Assembly (NCBI GenBank): GCA_910577295.1
Contig: CAJTLS010000047.1
Location: 1-13,625, forward strand
Length of the DNA: 13,625 nucleotides
Direction of reading: 5' to 3'
Origin: an uncultured Eubacterium sp.
GTDB lineage: Bacteria; Bacillota; Clostridia; Lachnospirales; Lachnospiraceae
Position 1 is the stretch's first letter, and every line of letters starts with the position of its first letter. Positions 1 through 6,648 of this stretch are shown here, in pieces. The notes below the pieces were generated by a model. It was not told where the DNA came from. It ran no database searches and saw only the letters and a list, made by a program, of their open reading frames with translations. Both the position numbers and the translations under genes were made by a program.

Positions 1-75
1 GCAAAAACAGCTTCGCTGCTTTTTGCTCGTGCTTCCTCCGCTCCGCTTCGGAATGGAGGTTTATATGCAAAAAAT

Positions 76-777
76 ATGATTTTGGGAAAAGTTTTTAATG
101 GCAGATGGAGTATAGAGCGAACGCTGCGCGACCATGCCTATCGTGTTGACGAAGAAAAACTGCGACAAGTATCGCATTTCCTTTATGAAACTTTACCTGA
201 TATTGAAGAAGTATCTTCTCTTGATGAGTTGCGTGGAGTAGAGGGAAAGGCTGCAGAACAGTACTTTTCTATCTTTAATGACTTGATTTTAAATCAAAAA
301 GAAGATTTTCTATTTTCAACAAGAAATCGAAGACCTCCGCTGGATAATGTAAATGCGGTATTATCATTTGCCTATACAATTTTGGCCGGTGAATGTGCAA
401 ATGCACTGTATAGTGTTGGACTTGACCCTTATGTGGGATTCATGCATAGCGCCCGACCGGGGCGGACTTCATTGGCGCTTGATTTGATGGAAGAATTGCG
501 TCCAATCTTGGCAGACAGATTTATTTTGACATTAATCAACACAAAAGCGCTTCAGGCCTCTCATTTTCAAAGGCAGCAGGATGGAGCTGTGTTATTGAAT
601 GAAGAGGGGAGAAAAGTTTTTTTCAATGCTTGGCAGAATCATAAAAAGGAAAAAATCACACATCCCTTTTTGAAAGAAAAACTGGAGTGGGGACTGGTTC
701 CGTATGTACAAGCTTTGTTGCTCGCACGTACGATTCGATGTGATTTGGATGGATATCCGCCATTTTTGTGGAAGTAG
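76..777 (+). CDS. cas1: CRISPR-associated Cas1, type I-C, N-terminally truncated
   Basis: Cas1 is the metal-dependent integrase of the Cas1-Cas2 complex that inserts new spacers at the leader end of an array. The catalytic lobe is all here. Counting from the ATG at 76, Glu56 (RGVEG), His124 (GFMH) and Asp136 (LALDLMEE) match the family's Glu/His/Asp triad, and the ending PPFLWK is typical of type I-C. Recognisable Cas1 sequence starts slightly upstream, at about base 64 (YAKN before MILGK). The frame stays open to base 1, but its translation there (Ala/Ser/Arg-rich) does not resemble Cas1. About 110 N-terminal residues of a normal protein of roughly 340 are therefore missing, and no ribosome binding site precedes the ATG at 76. 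It is probably a pseudogene or a rearrangement product, unless the window edge distorts the picture. Its stop codon directly abuts cas2. Confidence 0.85.
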   Translation: MILGKVFNGRWSIERTLRDHAYRVDEEKLRQVSHFLYETLPDIEEVSSLDELRGVEGKAAEQYFSIFNDLILNQKEDFLFSTRNRRPPLDNVNAVLSFAYTILAGECANALYSVGLDPYVGFMHSARPGRTSLALDLMEELRPILADRFILTLINTKALQASHFQRQQDGAVLLNEEGRKVFFNAWQNHKKEKITHPFLKEKLEWGLVPYVQALLLARTIRCDLDGYPPFLWK

Positions 778-1077
778 GTGATTATTATTTTAGTGCTGAT
801 TACATATGATGTTTCAACACAGGATGCGGAAGGTCGAAAAAGATTGAGAAAAGTAGCAAAAGAATGTGTCAACTATGGGCAAAGAGTGCAAAATTCGGTT
901 TTTGAATGCATTTTAGACTCTTCTCAATTATTATTAGTGAAAGACAGGCTGTTATCAATAATTGATTCCAAACAAGATAGTTTGCGGTTTTATAATTTGG
1001 GAAACAAGTACCAATCAAAAGTAGAACATTTTGGTGCTAAAGTATCTTATGAAGCAGAGGGAACATTAATTATATAG
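778..1077 (+). CDS. cas2: CRISPR-associated endoribonuclease-fold Cas2, type I-C
   Basis: Cas2 is the small ferredoxin-fold dimer that bridges two Cas1 dimers during spacer integration. The 99-residue product has the family signature ITYDVST near the N-terminus, with the conserved Asp. It also has the type I-C blocks RKVAKECVNYGQRVQNSVFEC and DSLRFYNLG (the first split here only for naming), and ends in an acidic-aliphatic tail. Length is normal. The start is a GTG immediately after the cas1 stop, with GGAAG five bases upstream. A second GTG at 793 would also leave a near-complete protein, so the exact start is uncertain. No lesion is visible. Because cas1 is truncated, this intact cas2 probably lacks a functional partner encoded here. 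The CRISPR leader begins within its last codons. Confidence 0.93.
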   Translation: MIIILVLITYDVSTQDAEGRKRLRKVAKECVNYGQRVQNSVFECILDSSQLLLVKDRLLSIIDSKQDSLRFYNLGNKYQSKVEHFGAKVSYEAEGTLII

Positions 1078-1240
1078 TAGTGCGAGCCTGAAGCATACAT
1101 AAAATATCTGGATGGTTCGCACCACGAAAAATGGGGAAATAGGGTAGGCGTATCGTTAAAATACTAAAGAGATATATTATTTTTGTTAAAATTGTCTAAT
1201 AAAAACAAAAAATAGCAGAATAAATATGTTACTTTTTGCT
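1072..1240 (+). promoter_or_regulatory. CRISPR leader 1
   Basis: This is an AT-rich non-coding stretch between cas2 and the first repeat, the usual place for the leader that promotes array transcription and spacer acquisition. It begins at the cas2 stop codon. Near its start, GTGCGAGCC (1080-1088) can pair with GGTTCGCAC (1114-1122), with no T-run after it. The same sequence recurs almost unchanged at 4959-5126 in front of array 2, hairpin included, which strongly supports its identity as a leader unit. No convincing -35/-10 pair was assigned. Confidence 0.85.
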
Positions 1241-1808
1241 GTCGCTCCCCGCATGGGGGGCGTGGATTGAAATGACGGAAATATAGTGCGAGTGATGTAC
1301 ACGATAGTCGCTCCCCGCATGGGGGGCGTGGATTGAAATTTTTTACAGAGCCGGTTATCATAGCTGCTCAAGGGTCGCTCCCCGCATGGGGGGCGTGGAT
1401 TGAAATCTCTGTGTCAAGCGGTCTTATGTTTGGATTGCTGTCGCTCCCCGCATGGGGGGCGTGGATTGAAATTTGGGTTTTGGTTACTTCGTAGGTGGAG
1501 TTAATTTTGTCGCTCCCCGCATGGGGGGCGTGGATTGAAATTTACCTACATGGCTTTGAAAACCCCGATTGGAAAAAGTCGCTCCCCGCATGGGGGGCGT
1601 GGATTGAAATTGTAGATTTCCTCGCTTAATTCCTGCTGCCCCTGTCGCTCCCCGTATGGGGGGCGTGGATTGAAATAAAAGTATTGCAGGAAGCCTTATG
1701 CCAAAAACTGTCGCTCCCCGCATGGGGGCGTGGATTGAAATCTACAGAAACGTGACCGTATCGTGGAAACAGAAGTCGCTCCCCGCATGGGGGGGCGTGG
1801 CTTCAAAT
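1241..1808 (+). CRISPR. CRISPR array 1, type I-C repeats, 9 repeats and 8 spacers
   Basis: The 33-nt repeats begin GTCGCTCCCC, carry GCATG in the loop and end GCGTGGATTGAAAT, a type I-C class repeat with a C-rich/G-rich stem. Repeats start at 1241, 1307, 1374, 1440, 1509, 1578, 1644, 1710 and 1775. Spacers are 33-36 nt. Variants are few: repeat 7 has GTATG, repeat 8 has lost one G (32 nt), and repeat 9 has one extra G and a changed 3' end (GGCTTCAAAT). A degenerate last repeat marks the leader-distal end, so transcription runs on the + strand from the leader at 1072. No spacer matches another part of this window by eye. Confidence 0.98.
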
Positions 1809-1955
1809 GAAACCAGAACATGGATTGGCAAAAAATATATTCCTGTTTATTGAAAAGTTATAAAAAATCGGGAATTGTAAAGAAGGATATTGTGCCAGTT
1901 AATATGGCAGAAACATTTGAATTGTTGTTTATAAGAGTAATAATGTTGTATACAA

Positions 1956-2192
1956 GACATTACAGAAATTGCAAAAGGACTGGATGGCGTAAAAACAGAC
2001 ACCGAATTGGGAATCCCTGAAAACACGATGTATGTTTGGACAAAGGCAGCCAGAGAAGGGGGGGCTGGATATCGGTTCCGGCTCACATACCCCGGAAATT
2101 GCCATAAACCTTGCGGAGGAACTGGCACTCCTTTGCAAACAAGTTAGTGATGTGGATTGCGCAAAAAAACTTATCTAAAAGAGGAAATTTAG
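1956..2192 (+). pseudogene. IS3-type transposase OrfA relic, frameshifted
   Basis: Translation from 1956 gives an OrfA-like helix-turn-helix segment containing ELGIPENTMYVWTKAAREGG. In IS3-family elements OrfA binds the terminal repeats and is fused to OrfB by programmed frameshifting. After a run of seven Gs (2058-2064) homology continues in another frame as LDIGSGSHTPEIAINLAEEL. Near 2170 it shifts again to LKEE, where a stop codon at 2190 follows. With two frameshifts, no OrfB and no visible terminal repeats, this is debris. Bases 1809-1955, between array 1 and this relic, hold nothing I recognise. The family call is from recognition of the motif; the exact IS cannot be named. Confidence 0.65.
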
Positions 2193-2204
2193 AGATATCC
2201 TGCA

Positions 2205-2210
2205 TATAAT
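2205..2210 (+). promoter_or_regulatory. Possible -10 box for the DUF2935 gene
   Basis: A perfect TATAAT lies 34 bases before the ATG at 2245, preceded by TGCA, close to an extended -10. No good -35 box is seen at normal spacing, so this is tentative. Confidence 0.3.
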
Positions 2211-2244
2211 AAAAGAAATCTAAACTATAAAGGTATGATAAGAA

Positions 2245-3171
2245 ATGGAAAAATATGTAACTTTATCATTGGAAGCACATCTTTTTTTTGGCAGGATTAT
2301 GAAGGAACATTCCTTATTCCTACTCGCCGGATTTCCTGCGAAGGAAACAAAGTTTATACAATGTGCAGATCAATTTCGGGAAAAATTTGAAGATGGACTT
2401 AGAAGAACTGTGAACCTTGCGGATGGCATCGTAAGCGAATCAGTTTTAAACTCTGGAGAAGTTGTAACAGAATTTACAAAAAAAGCGGAATGTCAGACAG
2501 AAAATTTGACTGGGATTCCGATTGACGTAAAGATTACGGAAACAGAGGAAAAGCTTTGTGCCGGAAGCTGTGTCAGGGTAAACAGAGAAATTGTTTCTCA
2601 TGTCAGGATGTTAAATCAGCAAATGCTCAGAAATCTGAATGGATTGATTTCGTTTAAGGAAGAGGTTTTAAGAGAAGTGACAAGGTGCAGGCTTTATACA
2701 GCAAACTATCCGCTTTTAATTGAGCACATTCTGCGGGAAGCAAAAATGTATCGTGAGATTATTTTGGAGTTGGAAAGAAGTGGCAGAATTTCTGTACCTG
2801 ATTTAAGAGATATAGAACTGTTCTGGAATCAGATTATGATGGAACATGCTCAGTTCATTCGGGGACTACTAGATCCGACAGAGTGTGAATTGATGGAAAC
2901 GGCTGGTGGATTCGCTGAAGACTATTGTCGTCTTTTGAAAGAGGCACGGCAGCAGGATAGGAGGGCAATGAGCACCCTGACCGCAAGAACGTTACAGACA
3001 ACAAAGGAGTATCAGCAGTTTAAGACAGCGGGGACAGAAGGAATTACAGGCTGTGAAATTCGCTCCATTATTCTTCCGCTGCTGGCAGATCATGTGCTAC
3101 GTGAAGCAAACCATTATCTGCGGATTTTAGAGTATGCGCAGATAGGCAGGGATTCGTGTGGAATTATGTAG
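2245..3171 (+). CDS. DUF2935 protein, ferritin/hemerythrin-like helical metal-binding candidate
   Basis: The 308-residue soluble, helix-rich protein matches the DUF2935 family, whose cellular role is not established. It has an internal two-fold repeat. Each half begins with a helix carrying an adjacent acidic-His pair (Glu21-His22 in KEHSLFL, Glu200-His201 in MEHAQFIRGLLDPTE). Each half ends with a second such helix (Glu160-His161 in IEHILREAKMY, Asp282-His283 in ADHVLREANHY). This is the layout expected for metal ligands in a four-helix bundle, which is inference here. The block FKTAGTEGI before the last helix is typical of the family. AAGGT lies about ten bases before the ATG. The reading frame is intact, and its end overlaps the GTG start of a broken multicopper oxidase gene by 14 bases. 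That overlap suggests the two once formed one operon, perhaps with a shared metal or redox role. Confidence 0.85.
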   Translation: MEKYVTLSLEAHLFFGRIMKEHSLFLLAGFPAKETKFIQCADQFREKFEDGLRRTVNLADGIVSESVLNSGEVVTEFTKKAECQTENLTGIPIDVKITETEEKLCAGSCVRVNREIVSHVRMLNQQMLRNLNGLISFKEEVLREVTRCRLYTANYPLLIEHILREAKMYREIILELERSGRISVPDLRDIELFWNQIMMEHAQFIRGLLDPTECELMETAGGFAEDYCRLLKEARQQDRRAMSTLTARTLQTTKEYQQFKTAGTEGITGCEIRSIILPLLADHVLREANHYLRILEYAQIGRDSCGIM

Positions 3172-4233
3172 ATATCCAAATGCAGAAAATGTCAGAACGT
3201 TTCATATTAGGGCGATACAGATTCCGATCGTGTATAACAGATATGGGGACTATGATCCAAACGGAATGCTCTATGTGCTTGAGGAGGATGCAGAAAAAAT
3301 TCAGAAAGAAGCTCGTAAAAAGTTTGAGATGGATATACCGCAGCCATATAAGGAAGTCCGTCCGCTCGTTATCCGAGCAAATCGGTGGATACGGTAAAAG
3401 TCAGGTTCAAAAATTCTATGGGATGCAGATTGTCCATTCGCGGGCTGTTTGGGGCAATTATTGAAGAAGCACCAGAAGCGAAGTGGTTTGACCCGGAAAC
3501 AGGTGAGGAACTGGAAAACGGTTTAATGGCAGATATTTATCAGTCCGGAAAGCTAGGATTTAGGGAGTACAGCGTCTTTTTTCATGATGAGCTGGAAGTC
3601 TAAACCATGTGATTGGAGATGTAATATTCCATTGCCATCTATATCTTCATTTTATGGATGGAATGTGGACCTTGTAAAGAATCTATGACAGGCTTCAGGA
3701 CGGAATGGGAACATTGCCTGATGGGATGCTCATTAGGCCTCTTATGCCATTAAAAGATAGGAAGTGTTCTCCGAAGAAGGATAAGATGCATCCGGGGTAC
3801 CCTAATTTTATAGAGGGTAAGTTCGGGGAAAGTCCGATGCCGCCCAATGGGGAAGTGACCAATGAACCGACGCTGCTGGAGCGCGCCAACTTTGTAGAAC
3901 ATGCAGTGCCGGTGCCTTTTATACAGATACTTGTCCATGCCATACAGATGAACATGTAAAAGTATTTGAGATTGCTATGGTGCAGGCAAAAATTACCTAC
4001 AGCCGCTATGGCTAGCACGATCCGCAAGGACGTTTTTTCGTTTTTAAGGAAGAACTGGAGCGTCATGGGGTTTGGAATGTTATATTCGTAAGGTAGAAGA
4101 GCAGGAAATAAAAGTGGAGCCGTTGGTTATTCGTGCCAATGCGGGGGATTGTATTGAACAGAGATATCTCTACCGATCGGACAGTTTTGCTTGGTATGTG
4201 GAATCAGGCATGTGGGGAATCTTCCGTGTGTAA
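3158..4233 (+). pseudogene. Multicopper oxidase (cupredoxin-domain) pseudogene with internal deletions
   Basis: Pieces of a large cupredoxin-type copper oxidase can be read in order but in changing frames. They are IPIVYNRYGDYDPNGMLYVL and RPLVIRAN (GTG at 3158 to about 3385); then VKVRFKN and GLFGAIIEEAPEA to FFHDELEV (to 3603); then LNHVIGDVIFHCHLY with a His-Cys-His copper-ligand motif (3627-3638); then RKCSPKKDKMHPGYPNF, ERANFVEHAVPV and VEPLVIRANAGDCIE. Stops interrupt at 3603, 3675 and 4013, the last two at positions where the family has Trp. Frameshifts lie near 3385, 3915 and 4075. The joins after LSIRG (about 3441) and after FFHDELEV (about 3600) skip segments that I recall as normally present, including His-rich copper sites, so internal deletions are likely. 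The product cannot be functional. It overlaps the intact DUF2935 gene. Confidence 0.8.
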
Positions 4234-4395
4234 AACAGAAATTTAGTCATAAGTGCAAGACAATATACAGAAAAATTCGAGAATGCTTTTGATGATGTCC
4301 AGCTTGAATATTGTGGCAGGTTAGCCGTAGCTATTATAGGAACAGTAAGCCCGGAAGTGAAAGGAAAACAAGCAAAGAAATTCATGAAAAAATAG
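4234..4395 (+). pseudogene. Unrecognised protein-like fragment
   Basis: The frame running from 4234 to the TAG at 4393 has no stop and no ATG until its end. It translates to a plausible mixed helical stretch (ISARQYTEKFENAFDDVQLE, then GRLAVAIIGTVSPEVKGKQA). It follows the last multicopper-oxidase-like piece in the same frame across a TAA at 4231. It may be the tail of another gene whose start was lost. The terminator just downstream fits the end of a former transcription unit. No family is recognised. Confidence 0.35.
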
Positions 4396-4425
4396 CGCAA
4401 TGACATAGTATGTAGTTAAAAATGA

Positions 4426-4455
4426 AGGTGCAGATGTAAAATTCTGCACCTTTTT
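4426..4455 (+). terminator. Intrinsic terminator after the oxidase remnant
   Basis: AGGTGCAGA (4426-4434) and TCTGCACCT (4443-4451) form a perfect 9-bp stem around an 8-nt loop, followed by a T-run. Confidence 0.85.
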
Positions 4456-4460
4456 CTTCT

Positions 4461-4546
4461 ATTCATGTTATAATATTGGAAAATCTGGATTTGCGTGACG
4501 GATAAATGGAAACAATTATCTTGCGTGAATGTATCAAAGACTTAAT
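4461..4546. repeat. Degenerate palindromic element, relative of 12496-12567
   Basis: Bases 4512-4546 match 12533-12567 at about 29 of 35 positions. In both places the matching segment is the right arm of an inverted repeat. Here the left arm (4461-4474, ATTCATGTTATAAT) is a decayed complement of 4515-4530, whereas at 12496 the arms are perfect. It looks like an old copy of a small palindromic repeat. No coding content is seen between 4456 and 4563. Confidence 0.45.
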
Positions 4547-4563
4547 TTTCGTCTTACTAGGAA

Positions 4564-4900
4564 GAGCATGGCTTTTGCCATGCCCATAAAGTGTTGCCGA
4601 TTATTCATTAAAAGTATTTAACATAACAGAAAAATCATATATAATGATGTTGGAGTAAAAAGGTATTTTGCCCCAACTGATACTTTGGATTGCTCCGTTG
4701 CGTCATAACTTCCGCATCTCCGCTCCGCTTCGGTCGGTGCGAAACGAACGTTCACTGAACGTTCAGTCCCATCAAACATTTGACCCTAGTATCATATAAT
4801 AAAAAAATAATATATTCGCAGGTGTAGTTTCGAAGTAACAAACAGTTAGCCTGACGGTGGCAAGCCGAACCCGCTTTTTAACCAGCTATTTTGTGAATGC
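4564..4900 (+). repeat. Direct repeat copy A, interrupted by a 155-nt insertion
   Basis: Apart from the insertion at 4646-4800, this segment is nearly identical to 6409-6589 (copy B). It contains a GCATGGC-TTTT-GCCATGC hairpin at 4566-4583, a promoter-like TTTAAC-N17-TATAAT ending at 4645, and an 85-nt foldable segment at 4814-4898 differing from copy B at four positions. The match ends at GAATGC (4900); about 60 bases later CRISPR leader 2 begins. Bases 4901-4958 hold no recognised feature. Confidence 0.85.
4646..4800. mobile_element. 155-nt non-coding insertion, MITE-like
   Basis: This block is absent from the otherwise matching copy B. It is flanked by ATCATATATAAT (4634-4645) and ends with ATCATATAAT (4791-4800), resembling a target-site duplication. 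Inside are two GAACGTTC palindromes (near 4745-4765) and CTCCGCTCCGCTTCGG (4718-4733), which also occurs at 36-51. No convincing terminal inverted repeats or ORF are seen. Confidence 0.5.
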
Positions 4901-4958
4901 CGTATGCTTTACATATAAGGGAGCTACTCCGGCGCTTATGGGAGCATGTGCAGAGAGG

Positions 4959-5126
4959 ATATAGTAGTGCGAGCCTGAAGCATACATAAAATATCTGGAT
5001 GGTTCGCACCACGGAAAATAGAGAAATAGGGTAGGTGTATCGTTAAAATACTAAAGAGATATATTATTTTTGTTAAACTTGTCTATAAAAACAGGAAATA
5101 GCAGAATAAATATGTTACTTTTTGCA
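4959..5126 (+). promoter_or_regulatory. CRISPR leader 2, duplicate of leader 1
   Basis: This segment matches 1072-1240 over its whole length with about nine differences counted by eye, including one missing base. The match starts with ATATAGTAG, which in leader 1 spans the cas2 stop codon, showing that leader 2 was copied from a cas2-adjacent leader. The hairpin arms at 4967-4975 and 5001-5009 are conserved. It sits directly before array 2. Confidence 0.9.
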
Positions 5127-5362
5127 GTCGCTCCCCACATGGGGGCGTGGATTGAAATACTTGGAAGTGCAAACATAATGCCAACGATAAGCGCAGTCGC
5201 TCCCCGAATGGGGGGCGTGGATTGAAATCACTCACCCACGCATTTCCGCTCACTACGGCACTTGTCGCTCCCCGAATGGGGGGCGTGGATTGAAATAGAC
5301 GGTATTCCAACAATTTAACAATGGCATTAGTCGCTCCCCGGAAAGGGAGCATGAATCAAAAT
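5127..5362 (+). CRISPR. CRISPR array 2, type I-C repeats, 4 repeats and 3 spacers
   Basis: Repeats start at 5127, 5196, 5264 and 5330, with spacers of 37, 35 and 33 nt. They share the ends of array 1's repeats but differ in the loop. Repeats 2 and 3 have GAATG where array 1 has GCATG. The leader-proximal repeat has ACATG and one fewer G (32 nt). The last repeat is strongly degenerate (GGAAAGGGAGCATGAATCAA), marking the distal end. No cas genes are adjacent, so crRNA processing would have to come from the module near array 1 or from elsewhere. The spacers match neither array 1 nor the rest of the window by eye. Confidence 0.96.
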
Positions 5363-5395
5363 TAAACTACCTATTGCATTTAAATGTACACATTT

Positions 5396-5424
5396 TTGTG
5401 ATATAGTAAAAAGTGTGATATATT
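5396..5424 (+). promoter_or_regulatory. Candidate promoter for the esterase gene
   Basis: TTGTGA (5396-5401) and TATATT (5419-5424) are 17 bases apart. They would give a 5' leader of about 125 nt before the ATG at 5558. Nothing else is recognised in the gap 5363-5557. Confidence 0.4.
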
Positions 5425-5557
5425 TAGAGTTACCTTGAATAGACAATTAAAAATTTGATGGTGGTGTTTCTATTTCGCCTTACCATCTTCAAACAAATCC
5501 CATTGAGATTTTTGCAGGGCAAGGATGTATTGCAAAGGAAATTTATCGGAGGTAACA

Positions 5558-6394
5558 ATGAAATCTGTTTTAATGATTGGACAGTCGAATATGGCCGGAC
5601 GGGGATTTATGGATGAAGTTCCCATGATTTGCAACGAAAGGATTTTAATGCTTCGTAACGGAAGATGGCAAATAATGATAGAACCGATTAATTATGACCG
5701 GCCGGTTGCTGGAGTTGGGCTCGCCGGCTCATTTGCTTCCATGTGGTGTATGGAAAATGAAGAGGAAAAAATTGGTCTGATTCCTTGTGCGGAGGGAGGA
5801 AGTTCATTAGACGATTGGGCGATTGACGGGACGCTTTTTAAACATGCCGTCAGTCAGTCACAATTCGCCATGCAGGACAGCGAGCTTCTCTGTATTTTGT
5901 GGCATCAGGGAGAAAATGACAGTAGAGATGGAAATTACCGAACCTATTATAAAAAATTACGGGTCATTGTCGAAGCGCTGAGAAATCAGTTAAATGCCAA
6001 AGAAGTTCCTTTTGTTGTCGGGGGTTTGGGCGACTTTTTGGGAAAAACAGGGTTTGGAATCAATTGCACGGAATATGGATTAATTAATAATGAATTATTG
6101 AAATTTGCTACAGAACAGCCAAATGTGTATTTTGTAACAGCTGATGGACTGACGTCGAATCCGGATGGGATACATATAGATGCGGCTTCACAGAGAAAAT
6201 TTGGTGTGCGTTATTATGAAGCATTTTCTAGGAGAAGAAATGTGCGAAAACCGATGGAAAATGAGGTGGAATTGTTAGATAAATGTATCAACAGAACATA
6301 TACAAAAGACGAAAAAATATATTTGGCGATGATGGATTTTGCATTAAATAGAGTAACCTATGAGGAACTTATGGCGAAAATGGAACAGTTATGA
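5558..6394 (+). CDS. SASA/SGNH-family carbohydrate O-acetylesterase
   Basis: The 278-residue protein belongs to the sialate O-acetylesterase/acetylxylan esterase type of SGNH hydrolases, which remove acetyl groups from sugars. The nucleophile motif GQSNMAGRG is at the N-terminus (Ser10). WHQGEND follows at 115-121, and the Asp-His pair lies in PDGIHID (Asp203, His206), giving a full Ser-Asp-His set. No signal peptide is present, so the enzyme is probably cytoplasmic and acts on imported or intracellular substrates. The last 45 or so residues are a charged helical tail outside the catalytic fold. The ATG at 5558 is chosen over an upstream ATG at 5525 because GGAGG sits seven bases before it and the GQSN block then falls at the usual distance. 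The gene stands alone between array 2 and repeat copy B. The exact substrate cannot be read from sequence. Confidence 0.85.
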   Translation: MKSVLMIGQSNMAGRGFMDEVPMICNERILMLRNGRWQIMIEPINYDRPVAGVGLAGSFASMWCMENEEEKIGLIPCAEGGSSLDDWAIDGTLFKHAVSQSQFAMQDSELLCILWHQGENDSRDGNYRTYYKKLRVIVEALRNQLNAKEVPFVVGGLGDFLGKTGFGINCTEYGLINNELLKFATEQPNVYFVTADGLTSNPDGIHIDAASQRKFGVRYYEAFSRRRNVRKPMENEVELLDKCINRTYTKDEKIYLAMMDFALNRVTYEELMAKMEQL

Positions 6395-6408
6395 TTCGGC
6401 AGAGGGCA

Positions 6409-6589
6409 GAGTATGATTTTGCCATGCCCGTAAAGTATTACCAATTATTCATCAAAAGTATTTAACATAACAGGAAAATCATATATAATAAAAGAATAGT
6501 ATATTCGCAGGTGTAGTTTCAAAGTAACAAACAGTTAGCCTGACGGTGGCAAGCCGAACCCGTTTCTTAACCAGCTATTTTGCGAATGC
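6409..6589 (+). repeat. Direct repeat copy B
   Basis: This is the uninterrupted copy of 4564-4900, about 181 nt. It begins 15 bases after the esterase stop. It includes the promoter-like pair and the 85-nt foldable segment (6503-6587). Together with copy A it brackets array 2 and the esterase as direct repeats. Confidence 0.85.
6461..6489 (+). promoter_or_regulatory. Candidate promoter inside repeat copy B
   Basis: TTTAAC (6461-6466), 17 bases, then a perfect TATAAT (6484-6489). The -35 is weak. It would transcribe the foldable segment and then the reductase operon. The same boxes exist in copy A, just before its insertion. Confidence 0.45.
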
Positions 6590-6628
6590 GTTCGTTAGTT
6601 TCAATTGCCGTAGCCACCGTCAGGCTAA
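6503..6628 (+). ncRNA. Candidate structured leader RNA ahead of the reductase operon
   Basis: ATTCGCA (6503-6509) can pair with TGCGAAT (6581-6587), closing an 85-nt unit conserved in copy A. One closing-stem difference there (TGTGAAT) keeps the helix through a G-U pair. In addition TTAGCCTGACGGTGGC (6535-6550) has a perfect 16-base complement at 6613-6628, five bases before the reductase Shine-Dalgarno sequence. The two pairings overlap in space and could be alternatives, as in a riboswitch, but no known class is recognised. The long complement is missing from copy A. Confidence 0.4.
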
Positions 6629-6648
6629 GAGCAAAGGAGGATGGCTAA

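Noticed and set aside
1164..1723. Minus-strand open frames with a repeated FQSTPPMRGAT-like motif
   Set aside because: They are the CRISPR repeats of array 1 read in reverse; repeat length near a multiple of three keeps the frame open. The same holds for 5083-5352 in array 2.
1820..2020. 66-codon + strand frame after array 1
   Set aside because: It runs out of phase with the OrfA-like reading at 1956-2057, has no Shine-Dalgarno and matches nothing.
3695..4066. Minus-strand 123-codon frame
   Set aside because: The + strand here clearly carries oxidase-like segments; the reverse frame shows no recognisable protein.
5525..5557. Earlier start for the esterase
   Set aside because: The ATG at 5525 has no good Shine-Dalgarno, whereas the ATG at 5558 has GGAGG at ideal distance and puts GQSN at the usual N-terminal place.
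6535..6628. Integron attC-like site, because GTTAGCC and GGCTAA border a long inverted repeat
   Set aside because: The core does not fit GTTRRRY, the arms are perfectly paired without the unpaired bases typical of attC, and no integrase or cassette structure is present.
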